Source: Telmatospirillum siberiense (GTDB lineage: Bacteria > Pseudomonadota > Alphaproteobacteria > Rhodospirillales > Magnetospirillaceae). Taken from it: a stretch of 64,000 nucleotides of DNA. The notes beneath the pieces are model-generated. The model was given only the letters and a program-made list of their open reading frames with translations. It did not search any database and had not been told where the DNA came from. Below are positions 46,357 to 55,268 of this stretch, piece by piece; position 1 is the stretch's first letter, and each line of letters starts with the position of its first letter. The stretch is from NCBI RefSeq assembly GCF_002845745.1, contig NZ_PIUM01000017.1:1-64000 (forward strand), written 5' to 3'. The position numbers and the translations under genes are program-made.

Positions 46357-49300
46357 TCAATTGGGCTCCCGCAGTGCCTCGGCGGTATGCAGATCCACCG
46401 ACACGACCGTCGAGACTCCTCTCTCGGCCATGGTCACGCCGAACAGCCGGTCCATCCGGGCCATGGTCATGCGGTGATGGGTCACCACCATGAAGCGCGT
46501 CTTCGTGGTCTGGGCGATCTCGCCGACCATCGAGCAGAAGCGGTCGACGTTGGCGTCGTCGAGGGGCGCGTCCACCTCGTCGAGCACGCAGATGGGCGCG
46601 GGATTGGTCATGAAAACGGCGAACAGCAGCGCCAGGGCCGTCAGGGCCTGTTCGCCGCCAGACAGCAGGGACAGGACCTGCAGCCGCTTGCCGGGCGGGC
46701 TGGCCATGATTTCAAGTCCGGCTTGAAGGGGATCGTTCGATTCGGTCAGGGTGAGATGGGCCCGTCCGCCACCGAACAGGCGCACGAACATGCCCCGGAA
46801 ATGCTGGTCGACCGCTTCGAAGGAGGCGAGCAGGCGTTCCCGCCCCTGGCGGTTGATATCGCTGATGCCCTGGCGCAGCTTGGCAATGGCCGCCACCAGA
46901 TCGTCGCGCTCGGCGGTGAGCTCGGCGAGCCGTTGCTCAAGTTCCGCCGCTTCCTCCTCGGCCCGCAGGTTGACCGGTCCCATGTTTTCGCGTTCGCGGG
47001 TCAGCCGGTCCAGCTTGGCCTCCGCCTCGGCGACGTCGACGGGCTCGGTGCCGTCGATCTGTTCAGCGAGTTGGGTGGGGGTGAGGTCGAGTTTTTCGGC
47101 GATGCGCTCGGCGACCGCCTTGGCCTGCTGGGCGGCGGCGGCGATGGCGGCCTGGCGGCGGATGCGCTCCTCGCGGGCGGCGGCCAGGGCCTGTTCGGCC
47201 TCCTTGAGCATGCGCTCGGCGGCGGCCAGCAATTGTTCCCCGTCGACCAGGGCCGCCGCCGCCTGTCGGCGCTCCTCCTCGGCGGTCGCCATGTCGTCGA
47301 GCAGAGTCTGGCGTTTCTCGGCGATTTCCATGGGCAGGGCGGCCAGATGCTCCAGTTCGGAGAAGACCGTTTCCCTCCGTTCCTCGAGTTCCTCGCGATG
47401 GCGGCCGGCGGTCACCGACCGCTCGCCCCACGATGTTTCCTCGCTGGTGATGGCGTCCAACCGGCGGCGCCGGTCGCCGGCCTCGCGGAGCAGGCGGTCG
47501 AGAAAGCTGCGGGCTTCCACCAGATGGGTCCGCTTCTCGGCCAGATCGGCTCGCAGCGAGGCGACCCTGTCGCGTCCCTCGTTGTTGCCGGTGAAGCCGG
47601 CCACCACGGTCCGCGCCGTTTCTTCCGCCGCCCGTGCCTCGGCGAGATCGGCCTCGATCGCGGTTTCGCGTTCGGAGAGCGCGGTCAGCCTGGATTGGGC
47701 GGCCGCGGCCTTTTGGGCCAGCTTGGCGTGCGCCTCGCGCAGCTTGGCCGCGTCGCCTTCGGCCCGTTTCATGTCCTCGCGGACCTGCCGTTCGGCGGCG
47801 GCTTCCCGCTCGACCGCGGCGGCGGCCTCCGCCGTTCGGTTCTCGGCCTCGGCCACGCCCAATTCGGCGTCGTCGATCTGCAACGTCAATTCGCGCAGCC
47901 GGTTGCGTTGGCGCAGGCGGACGGCGGTCGGACTGGGGGCGCCGGCCTGCGCGGTGAAACCGTCCCAGCGCCAGAAGGCGCCGTCGGGGCTGACCAGGCG
48001 CTGTCCGGGAGCCAGATCGGCCTGCAGGGACGCGCCCTGGCCGGGATCGTTCACCACGCCGATCTGCCCGAGACGGCGGGCCAGGGCCGGCGGCGCGGTG
48101 ACGTAGTGCGACAGGGGCGGGATGCCGGGGGGCAGGGCGGGCGGTGTCGCCAAGGGCGGCAAGGAGCGCCAGGAGAAGGGCGCTTCGGCCTCCAGGGGGG
48201 CGGTCAGATCCTCGCCGAGGGCGGCGCCCAGGGCGATTTCATAGCCGCTCACGGCATTGACGTCGTCCAGCACCGGGGCGTGATCGCCACCCGCCGCCTG
48301 GGCCACCAGTTCCTTGAGCGCGTCGGCCTCGGCCTGCAGTCTGGCCCGCGAGGAGGTCGCTTCCTGGAGGATATCCCTGGCTCTTTCACGGGCCGCCTGG
48401 GCGTCGTGGCGGCGCTGCTCCAGCCCTTCGGCCTGGGCGCGGCAGGTTTCCAGATATTCCAGCGCCTCCTCAAGGTCCATCTCGGCGGAGGTCAACTCGG
48501 CCTGATCGATGGCCTCGGCCTCGGCGGCCTGCCGCAGATCTATCATTTCCCGGGCCCGGCTTTCCAGCCGTTCGCGCCGGGCCTCGGCCTCGCCGACGGC
48601 GCGCAGGGCGGCGGCGCGGTCGGCATCGGCGGCGGCCACTTCCTCCATCACCTTGGCCAGTTCGGCTTCGATCGCCGAGGCTTCGGCCGTGATGGTCTCC
48701 ACCTCGCCGGTGGCGTGCGTCTGTTGGTCGGCCTCGTCGGCGCAGGCCGAGACGAGGGCGTCCTTTTCGTCGGCCAGCCGTCCCAGCGCCTGTTCGGCGT
48801 CGGCGGCCCGCGCCGCTTCCCGGTGCAGATCGGTGGAGATCTGTTCCAGCCGGAGTTCGAGGTCGCGCTTGGCGGCGCCCAGGCGGCCCTCCTCGGCGTC
48901 GAGCTGCTCGCGGGCCAGGGAAAGCCGTTGCAGCTTGGCGGCCCGCTCGGCCTCGGCCTGACGCAGGGCGGGCAGGCCGACGGCGGCTTCCGTCTGCCGC
49001 GTCGCGGCCTCGGCGGCCAATCCGGTCAGGGTGGCGACCTGGCGCTCGACGTCATCGCCGCCGTCACGGGCGGCATCGAGATCTTGCATGGCGGCCGCCC
49101 ACAGGGCGGCCAGCAGCCTGGCCTCGATGTCGCGGATCTGCTGCGACAGATTGCGGTAACGGGCCGCCTGGCGGGCCTGGCGCTTCAGCGCCTGAAGCTG
49201 GGTGTCATGGGTCGACAGCACGTCGACCAGCCGTTCGAGATTGGCCTCCGCGGCCTTGAGGCGGAGTTCGGCCTCGTGTCGGCGCGAATGCAGACCGCCA

Positions 49301-49812
49301 ATGCCGGCGGCCTCTTCGAGCAGGCTGCGGCGATCCGACGGCTTGGCGTTGATGATGGCGCCGATCCGGCCCTGACTGACGATCGCCGTCGAGCGGGCTC
49401 CCGTCGCCGCGTCGGCGAACAGGATCTGCACGTCGCGGGCGCGCGCTTCCTTGCCGTTCACCTTATAAAGGGACCCCTGGCCGCGATCGATGCGGCGGGT
49501 CACCTCCAATTCCTCGAAATCGTTGAACTGAGCCGGCGCCGTCCGCGCTCGATTGTCGAGAACCAGGGTGACTTCCGCCAGATTGCGGGGCGGGCGGTTG
49601 GCGCTGCCGCCGAAGATGACGTCGTCCATCTCTCCGCCGCGCATCTGCTTGGCCGAGGTTTCTCCCATCACCCAGCGCAGCGCTTCGACCAGATTGGATT
49701 TGCCGCAGCCGTTGGGGCCGACCACCCCGGTCATGCCCGGGGCGATCACCACATCGATCGGATCGACGAACGATTTGAAGCCCGACAGCCGCAGGCGCTG
49801 GAAATGAATCAC
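46357..49812 (-). CDS. smc: chromosome segregation ATPase SMC
   Basis: This is a full-length 1151-residue SMC. Walker A is GPNGCGKSN (32-40), and long Ala/Glu/Arg coiled-coil arms flank a hinge near 500-600. The ABC signature LSGGEQALTALALLF precedes Walker B CVLDEVDAPLDDANVDRF. It condenses and segregates the chromosome with ScpA/ScpB. It is downstream of dsbA and dciA on the same strand, a conserved alphaproteobacterial order. Confidence 0.97.
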   Translation of the reverse strand: MIHFQRLRLSGFKSFVDPIDVVIAPGMTGVVGPNGCGKSNLVEALRWVMGETSAKQMRGGEMDDVIFGGSANRPPRNLAEVTLVLDNRARTAPAQFNDFEELEVTRRIDRGQGSLYKVNGKEARARDVQILFADAATGARSTAIVSQGRIGAIINAKPSDRRSLLEEAAGIGGLHSRRHEAELRLKAAEANLERLVDVLSTHDTQLQALKRQARQAARYRNLSQQIRDIEARLLAALWAAAMQDLDAARDGGDDVERQVATLTGLAAEAATRQTEAAVGLPALRQAEAERAAKLQRLSLAREQLDAEEGRLGAAKRDLELRLEQISTDLHREAARAADAEQALGRLADEKDALVSACADEADQQTHATGEVETITAEASAIEAELAKVMEEVAAADADRAAALRAVGEAEARRERLESRAREMIDLRQAAEAEAIDQAELTSAEMDLEEALEYLETCRAQAEGLEQRRHDAQAARERARDILQEATSSRARLQAEADALKELVAQAAGGDHAPVLDDVNAVSGYEIALGAALGEDLTAPLEAEAPFSWRSLPPLATPPALPPGIPPLSHYVTAPPALARRLGQIGVVNDPGQGASLQADLAPGQRLVSPDGAFWRWDGFTAQAGAPSPTAVRLRQRNRLRELTLQIDDAELGVAEAENRTAEAAAAVEREAAAERQVREDMKRAEGDAAKLREAHAKLAQKAAAAQSRLTALSERETAIEADLAEARAAEETARTVVAGFTGNNEGRDRVASLRADLAEKRTHLVEARSFLDRLLREAGDRRRRLDAITSEETSWGERSVTAGRHREELEERRETVFSELEHLAALPMEIAEKRQTLLDDMATAEEERRQAAAALVDGEQLLAAAERMLKEAEQALAAAREERIRRQAAIAAAAQQAKAVAERIAEKLDLTPTQLAEQIDGTEPVDVAEAEAKLDRLTRERENMGPVNLRAEEEAAELEQRLAELTAERDDLVAAIAKLRQGISDINRQGRERLLASFEAVDQHFRGMFVRLFGGGRAHLTLTESNDPLQAGLEIMASPPGKRLQVLSLLSGGEQALTALALLFAVFMTNPAPICVLDEVDAPLDDANVDRFCSMVGEIAQTTKTRFMVVTHHRMTMARMDRLFGVTMAERGVSTVVSVDLHTAEALREPN

Positions 49813-49980
49813 AGTGCTTGCACCACACCGCCCATGGGCGCCGGGACCAGGGCGCGGAAAGCCCTTTCCCGCGAGGGGCGGCGGGCCGCCCTGGCGTCCA
49901 GGGTATCCGGCCCGCCCCGCCGTGCGGAGGGAAGGGCCGGATTATGCTGGTGTGGAAGCTGCGTCACCAACCAGGACCGA

Positions 49981-50577
49981 TTACTTGCCTTGCGCGCTCA
50001 GCAGCTTGGCGAACTCGTCATAGGACATGTCGCCCGAATAGAGTTTGCCGCCGATGATGAAGCTGGGCGTCGAATCGACCTTGTAGCGGCTCATCGCGTC
50101 TTCCTTGCGGGCGTTGATTTCGTTCAACAGGCCGCTGTCGGCGATGCATTTGTCGACCTGCTCCTCGCCCATGCCGCCCAGCTTGGCGATGGTCTTGATG
50201 GCGGTCAGCGGCGAGGGATTGCGGGCCCATTGCTCCTGGGTGCGGAAGAAGGTGTTGAGGAAGGCGAAATAACGATCGCCCGAGCAATGCGACACCATGG
50301 CGGTGGCCTGGGCCAGGGCATCCCACGGCAGGTCGCGGAAGATCAGCTTGGCCTTGCCGGTGTCGATCCATTCGGATTTTATCTTGGGAAAGGTTTCACT
50401 GTGGAACTTGGCGCAGTGCGGGCAGGTCAGCGAGGAATATTCGATGATGGTGATCGGCGCGTCGGCTTTGCCCATGACCTCGTCGATGGCCCAGGGCTTG
50501 TCCGCCGCATGGGCGGTCATCGTTCCACCCAGCACCAAGGCGGCCAGCATGATCACCGTCTGAACAAAATTCTTCAC
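49981..50577 (-). CDS. DsbA-family thiol-disulfide oxidoreductase
   Basis: This 198-residue periplasmic protein has a signal peptide (MKNFVQTVIMLAALVLGGTMTAHA) and a thioredoxin-like domain. The active site SSLTCPHCAKFH contains Cys52 and Cys55. The cis-Pro region VDSTPSFIIGG is visible. The CPHC motif and context are those of alphaproteobacterial DsbA/Com1-type proteins that introduce or isomerise disulfides. It lies between dciA and smc. Confidence 0.93.
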   Translation of the reverse strand: MKNFVQTVIMLAALVLGGTMTAHAADKPWAIDEVMGKADAPITIIEYSSLTCPHCAKFHSETFPKIKSEWIDTGKAKLIFRDLPWDALAQATAMVSHCSGDRYFAFLNTFFRTQEQWARNPSPLTAIKTIAKLGGMGEEQVDKCIADSGLLNEINARKEDAMSRYKVDSTPSFIIGGKLYSGDMSYDEFAKLLSAQGK

Positions 50578-50618
50578 TCGGTCCTCCTCAATGAGAATGC
50601 GCGGGATATTAAGGCCCT

Positions 50619-51113
50619 TCAGCGTCTTACCGCAAGATGGCGCCCGAGGGCGGCCAGCACCGCCTTCAATTCCGGATCCTCGATCCCGCTCAGGCGTTGG
50701 GAAAGGCGCGCCTCATCCTCGGGCTCCAGGACCGGCGCGGCGGGCGTCCGGCGGACCGGGCGGCGGGCCACCGGACCCTGCGTGATGGCCAGCCGGGCGA
50801 TCGCGCCATAGCCGAAATAGCCGTTGATTCGCTGCACGACCAGCGGCTCCTGATGCTGGAGTTGGGTGGCCAGGGCGCCCGAGCCGACGCGGACATGCAG
50901 CGTGCCGGCCGAACGTTGGCCGCGCGGAAAGACGATGCGCAGCGGCAGCGTCGCGTTTCCCAGCATGGAGCCGACGACGGTGGGCCATTCCGCGATCAGC
51001 GCGGCTTCGGTAAAGCCCCGCTTTCCCAGCGAACGCCGGGTGAGGCGCTGGGTGGTTTCGGCGATGGCGCGTGGGCCTGAGCTGCCGCGCCTGTCTTCTG
51101 GCTGGTCCGACAT
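50619..51113 (-). CDS. dciA: DciA-like protein (DUF721), replicative helicase loader
   Basis: The 164-residue product has the DUF721 N-terminal domain (IAEWPTVVGSMLGNATLPLRIVF, LHVRVGSGALATQLQHQEPLVVQRINGYFGYGAI). A basic, Pro-rich C-terminal tail follows. DciA proteins recruit or load DnaB in most bacteria that lack DnaC/DnaI. It is divergent from mutY and upstream of dsbA, a typical neighbourhood. Confidence 0.9.
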   Translation of the reverse strand: MSDQPEDRRGSSGPRAIAETTQRLTRRSLGKRGFTEAALIAEWPTVVGSMLGNATLPLRIVFPRGQRSAGTLHVRVGSGALATQLQHQEPLVVQRINGYFGYGAIARLAITQGPVARRPVRRTPAAPVLEPEDEARLSQRLSGIEDPELKAVLAALGRHLAVRR

Positions 51114-51309
51114 GGGCCTTCCGTCGAGGAGGTTTCAATCGGGGAAGGTAGCTTACTCTTGCCGCGAGTCCAGGGGGAAACGGCGTTTGATCGGGGTAAT
51201 CGGGTGAACCCGACTACCCTGGGCGTTTGGTCCCGGAGGAAGCCGGAGGCGCAATAAATTCTCAAAGCCTCCGCTCGCGGACGGCGATCGCTGTGTTATC
51301 GTTCCGCTC

Positions 51310-52371
51310 ATGCCGCACGCCACTCCCGCCGCCCTGTCGAAGCGCATCCTCGCCTGGTATGACCGAAACGCCCGCGTGCTGCCTTGGCGCGCCCCTCCCG
51401 GTCGAGTGGCGGACCCTTACCACGTCTGGCTCTCCGAGATCATGCTTCAGCAGACCACGGTGGTTGCCGTGGCGCCTTATTTCCTGACCTTCATCAAGCG
51501 CTGGCCGACGGTCAAGGATCTGGCCGCCGCCTCCCTCGACGACATCCTGACGGCATGGGCCGGACTGGGCTATTACGCCCGGGCCCGCAATCTGCACAAA
51601 TGCGCCCAACTGGTCGCGGAATGGCGGGATGGGGTCTTTCCCGACGAGGAGGAGGCCTTGCGCGGGTTGCCGGGGATCGGCGACTATACCGCCGCCGCCA
51701 TCGCCGCCATCGCCCACGGCCGCCCGGCCGTGGTCATGGACGGCAATATCGAGCGGGTGATCGCGCGGATGTTCGCCGTCACCGATCCCCTGCCGGCGGT
51801 GAAACCGAAATTGAAGGCCCTGGCGGCCGGTCTGACGCCCTCGTCGCGGCCGGGCGACTATGCCCAGGCGCTGATGGACCTGGGGGCCACGGTCTGCACG
51901 CCCCGGCAGCCGGCCTGCGTGCTTTGTCCGTGGCTTCAGGATTGCGACGCCAGCCATCAGGGCATCGCCGATGAACTGCCCGCCAAGCTGGCCAAGCCGG
52001 CCCGCCCGACCCGCCGAGGCCTCGCTTTCTGGACCTTGCGCAAGGATGGCGCCGTTCTGCTGCGCCGCCGGCCGGAAAGCGGTTTGCTGGGCGGCATGAT
52101 GGAAATTCCGTCGACGCCCTGGCGGGCCGAACCGTGGGATCTGGCCGAGGCGCGGGACTCCGCTCCGGTCGCCGCCGAATGGCGGCCCCTGTCGGGCATG
52201 GTCACCCACACCTTCACCCATTTTCATCTTGAACTGCTGGTCGTGGCCGGAAGGGCCCGCACGCCGGAACTGGCCAAAGGGTTGTGGTGCCCGCTGGATG
52301 GTCTTGGGGATCAGGCTTTGCCGACGGTCATGCGAAAAGTGGTTCGCCATGCGTTGGCCAAGGCGTATTAA
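51310..52371 (+). CDS. mutY: adenine DNA glycosylase MutY
   Basis: MutY removes adenine opposite 8-oxoguanine. The 353-residue protein has catalytic Glu43 (SEIMLQQTTV), the helix-hairpin-helix LPGIGDYTAAAI with Asp144 in VVMDGN, the [4Fe-4S] cysteines C196-x6-C203-x2-C206-x5-C212 and a C-terminal NUDIX-like 8-oxoG recognition domain (VTHTFTHFHLELLV). It diverges from dciA. A 13-bp hairpin overlaps its stop codon. Confidence 0.96.
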   Translation: MPHATPAALSKRILAWYDRNARVLPWRAPPGRVADPYHVWLSEIMLQQTTVVAVAPYFLTFIKRWPTVKDLAAASLDDILTAWAGLGYYARARNLHKCAQLVAEWRDGVFPDEEEALRGLPGIGDYTAAAIAAIAHGRPAVVMDGNIERVIARMFAVTDPLPAVKPKLKALAAGLTPSSRPGDYAQALMDLGATVCTPRQPACVLCPWLQDCDASHQGIADELPAKLAKPARPTRRGLAFWTLRKDGAVLLRRRPESGLLGGMMEIPSTPWRAEPWDLAEARDSAPVAAEWRPLSGMVTHTFTHFHLELLVVAGRARTPELAKGLWCPLDGLGDQALPTVMRKVVRHALAKAY

Positions 52372-52397
52372 GGGCCCGTTGACTAACGGGCCCTTAA
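52368..52397 (+). terminator. hairpin overlapping the mutY stop codon
   Basis: TTAAGGGCCCGTT and AACGGGCCCTTAA form a perfect 13-bp stem with a GACT loop. The stop codon TAA lies inside the left arm. There is no strong U-tract, so termination strength is uncertain. Confidence 0.55.
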
Positions 52398-52416
52398 GCC
52401 CGAGCGGCGTTTGAGC
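52397..52416 (+). repeat. 20-nt motif repeated inverted at 63902-63921
   Basis: AGCCCGAGCGGCGTTTGAGC directly abuts the mutY hairpin. Its exact reverse complement occurs at 63902-63921 near the right end of the window, again beside a hairpin. This suggests a small dispersed repeat. Confidence 0.45.
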
Positions 52417-52506
52417 CCGCCGTAGCGGAGCAGGCGTCATATGGAATCTTAAGGGTTGGAGCGATTATTTCGCGACAGGCCTTAAGAACGCCAAAAGGGG
52501 ATCCTC

Positions 52507-53118
52507 ATGCGTTTCGTACTTTCCGCCGTCTTGGGCGTTCTTTTTTGTTCTTCATTTTCCCTGGCCGGAGCGGAGCCGCCGCCGGCCAGCGAGCAGCTTT
52601 ATATTCTGCCGCCGAAGGGCTGGACGGTCGGTTTCCACGAAGCCAAGGGCAACGTCGACGTCACCGAGGTGTTGCCGCCCGGGCAGACGTTGAAGAACTG
52701 GACCGAGATGCTGACCGTGCAGATGATCGGCGGCATGGGGGGCAAAGCGGCCCAGGACGTGCTGAAGGATCAGTTGGAAATCGTCAAGAATGCTTGCGAG
52801 GACATTGGCGCCGGGCAGGTCAGCCTGGCGGTGGAGAACGGCTTCGAAACGGCCATGCGAGCCGTCGCCTGTCCCAAGTCCAAGCAATGGGGCGACGGCG
52901 AGCTCAGCCTTTACAAGGTGATCAGCGGGCGCGACCGCGCCTATGTGATCTGGCGTTCCTGGCGCGGCCCCTCGTTCAGCAAGGACCATCTGCCGGTGCC
53001 CGCCGAGATGACGACCGAATGGCTGGCCTTCATGCGTCAGGTCATGCTGTGCGACACGGCGGATCCCAAGCACGCCTGCCCCAGCCAATCCGGCAAGGGC
53101 GCCCCGGCCGCGAAATAG
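52507..53118 (+). CDS. secreted protein of unknown function
   Basis: This 203-residue protein has a signal peptide (MRFVLSAVLGVLFCSSFSLAGA). The mature part holds four cysteines (NACED, VACPKS, MLCDTAD, HACPS), likely paired in the periplasm, and a conserved-looking core (QLYILPPKGWTVGFHEAKGN, LTVQMIGGMGG). I do not recognise a named family. The distribution of Gly, Lys and aromatics is ordinary for a soluble periplasmic protein. It is followed 22 bp later by a dispersed repeat (R1 copy 3). Confidence 0.65.
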   Translation: MRFVLSAVLGVLFCSSFSLAGAEPPPASEQLYILPPKGWTVGFHEAKGNVDVTEVLPPGQTLKNWTEMLTVQMIGGMGGKAAQDVLKDQLEIVKNACEDIGAGQVSLAVENGFETAMRAVACPKSKQWGDGELSLYKVISGRDRAYVIWRSWRGPSFSKDHLPVPAEMTTEWLAFMRQVMLCDTADPKHACPSQSGKGAPAAK

Positions 53119-53139
53119 AGCGTTCATCCCGGACGACGG

Positions 53140-53582
53140 GGCTACGGCATTCGCACATCTTTTTTTCGGTGGAGAAAAATCTGTCGTCCGCGAGCCAAAG
53201 ACGAAGCTATTCCTCAGTGGCACCGGCCTCCGTGCCCATAGGCGCCCGGATAAACCCTCGCCCCTTGGGGGATCGATGCCGTCCGGACGTCCACTGGACG
53301 TCCGGCGCGAACGCGCCAGTGGCGCGTTCGTCGGTAATCGATGGTGGCCGCTTTAGCGGCCGGGTAAGGGGGACTTAGCGTCCGCGCGACATAAAGACTT
53401 GTTTGTTTCTGCACACTTTTTCCGCGCTCCCGCGCGTAAGTCCCCTCACCCAACTCGCTTCGCTCGTCCCCTCTCCCGCAAAGCGGGCGAGGGGATATTT
53501 TTCCTATCCTGGCGCCTATGGGCCTCCGTTTTATCCAAGGCTGGCAATGCACTGATAAGACGACAAAATTAGCGATGCGTGA
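53140..53582 (+). repeat. dispersed repeat family R1, copy 3 (interrupted)
   Basis: The left block (GGCTACGGCATTCGCACATC to GTGGCACCGGC) is nearly identical to copy 1. The right block (GTTTTATCCAAGGCTGGCAA onward) matches copies 1 and 2. Between them is a foreign 290-bp insert (53234-53523). Without it the copy would be 153 bp, close to copy 2. The 53119-53658 gap otherwise contains no gene. Confidence 0.75.
53234..53523. mobile_element. nested MITE-like insert with 13-bp inverted ends
   Basis: The insert begins GCCCATAGGCGCC and ends GGCGCCTATGGGC, exact inverted ends of 13 bp. CTCCGT flanks it on both sides (53228-53233 and 53524-53529), and GGCCTCCGT can be read as duplicated if the last GGC of the element is included. 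Removing the insert restores a continuous repeat R1. The interior contains at least three strong hairpins: 53283-53305, 53308-53330 and 53346-53361. It encodes no protein I can recognise. Confidence 0.7.
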
Positions 53583-53658
53583 ATCCGCCAGGCCGACGGG
53601 GGATGCTGCGGCGGTGGGACCGGCCTTCCATGCCGGTCCCGTGACATGAAGCGCGCCG

Positions 53659-55254
53659 CTACGCTTTTTTCAGGTTGGTGAAAAGGGCGAAGCCGTTCAG
53701 CATCCCCGTCAGGTTTCGCCGATAGGCGGTTGGCTGGAAATATTGTCCGGCCGGCACGAAGGGGACGTCCTGGACGGCCTGCAGCTGAATTTCGCCGGCC
53801 ACTTTCTTCTGCTCTTCGAGGGTCTTGGCATCCAGCCAGCGTTCACGCAGGGATTCCAATGCCGGAGAAGAGGGCCAGCCCGGCGAGGCCTTCTCGCCGT
53901 TCGCCCGCAAGGCGGAATTGGTGGCCGGCGTCGCCATGTCGAGCCCGGACCAATAAGTGACGAAACAGCTCCAGCCCCCCTCGTCGACGGACCGCCGGTT
54001 GGTGCGGCGCTGAATCACGGTCCCCCAGTCTGAGGCCACGAAATCGAGGTTGATGCCCAGGTTCCGGAACATTTCGGCGACGACTTCGCAAACGGCGCTG
54101 ATCCGCGGCACGTCCTGCGCGGCCAGCATGACGACGCGCTCGCCCTTGTAGCCGGCGGCGGCGAGCTCTTTCTTGAGGGCATCCGTATTTTTGGGGCCGG
54201 CGATGGCGGCCAGGCCCTCACCGCTCCTCATCGGCGAGGTCGCGCTATAGAATCCGAAATTGGCGCTCCACAGGTCCTTCTCGCTGCCGGCGACGGCGGT
54301 CATGCAGTCCACCTGGTTGACCGCCTTGAGGATGATCCGCCGGATGGCCGGATTGTTGAACGGCGCCTGGGTGTGATTCATCGCCAGCTGGGCGACCATG
54401 CCGTTGTGATCCTTGATTTCGACCGTGATGTCCTTGCTTTTGCGCAGCGTGGGCAGCAGGTCGATCATCGGGGCCTCGACCCAGTCCACCGAACCGGTCT
54501 GCAAGGCGGCGACGGCGGTGGCGGCGTCGGGGATCACCTGGAATTCGACGCGATCGAAATAGGTCACCTTCGGACCGGCGGTGAAACTGGCCGCGCCGGA
54601 GCCGCGGGGGGCATAGCCCTCGTGGCGGGCGTAGACATGGCGCGCGCCCGCCACCCGTTCCTCGGTCAGATAGCGGAAGGGGCCGCTGCCGACCACCTCC
54701 GTGATCTGTTTGAAGGGATCGGTCATCGCCAGGCGTTCCGGCATCATCGCCGCCACCATGGCGCTGGGACGGGCCAAGGCGTCGGGCAGCATGGGGAAGG
54801 GCTTTTTCAGCCGAAAGACAATGGTGCGATCGTCTTTTGCCGTGATTTCGTCGGTGGCGGCCATCAAGGCCTGCCCGAAGGCGTCGCGCACGCCCCAACG
54901 CTTGATGGAGGCGACGCAATCGCGGGCCAGAACCTTGCTGCCGTCGTGGAAGAGCAGACCGGAGCGCAAGGTGAGCGTCCATAGCTTACCGTCGTTCTCG
55001 ACGGTGAATCCCTCGACCATCTGCGGCTGGGCGGTCAAATTGTCGTCCAGTCCGAACAGGGTGTCGAACACCAGCAGGGCGTGGGTGCGGGTGGTGTAGG
55101 CGGTGGTCCAGACGGGATCGACGATCGCGATGTCGGCATAAGGGACGAAGCGCAGGATGCGCGTGCTGTCCGCCCGGGCGAGACGCGGGATCGAAAAGGC
55201 GGCGGTGCCGCCGGCGGCGACGGCGGACATTTTCAGAAACTGACGTCGATCCAT
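53659..55254 (-). CDS. ABC transporter solute-binding protein, family 5 (dipeptide type)
   Basis: From ATG 55254 the product has 531 residues. It starts MDRRQFLKMSAVAAGGTAAF, a twin-arginine signal, so it is probably exported folded by Tat. The family 5 core includes ILRFVPYADIAIVDPVWTT, LTLRSGLLFHDGSKVLARDCVASIKRW and FRLKKPFPMLPDALARPSAMVAAMMP. It binds a peptide or similar compound for the downstream permease and ATPases. The order is dppB-C-D-F-binding protein on the same strand, which places the binding protein last. Confidence 0.92.
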   Translation of the reverse strand: MDRRQFLKMSAVAAGGTAAFSIPRLARADSTRILRFVPYADIAIVDPVWTTAYTTRTHALLVFDTLFGLDDNLTAQPQMVEGFTVENDGKLWTLTLRSGLLFHDGSKVLARDCVASIKRWGVRDAFGQALMAATDEITAKDDRTIVFRLKKPFPMLPDALARPSAMVAAMMPERLAMTDPFKQITEVVGSGPFRYLTEERVAGARHVYARHEGYAPRGSGAASFTAGPKVTYFDRVEFQVIPDAATAVAALQTGSVDWVEAPMIDLLPTLRKSKDITVEIKDHNGMVAQLAMNHTQAPFNNPAIRRIILKAVNQVDCMTAVAGSEKDLWSANFGFYSATSPMRSGEGLAAIAGPKNTDALKKELAAAGYKGERVVMLAAQDVPRISAVCEVVAEMFRNLGINLDFVASDWGTVIQRRTNRRSVDEGGWSCFVTYWSGLDMATPATNSALRANGEKASPGWPSSPALESLRERWLDAKTLEEQKKVAGEIQLQAVQDVPFVPAGQYFQPTAYRRNLTGMLNGFALFTNLKKA

Positions 55255-55268
55255 TGTTTTTCCCTTCT

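Noticed and set aside
46387-50811. A very long open frame opposite smc, dsbA and dciA
   Set aside because: It mirrors the codon periodicity of the minus-strand genes, is low-complexity Gly/Gln/Arg-rich and crosses three well-identified genes; it is a GC-bias shadow.
53119-53658. Small ORFs in the repeat-rich gap as genes
   Set aside because: They lie within R1 copy 3 and its insert, lack ribosome sites and show no family motifs.
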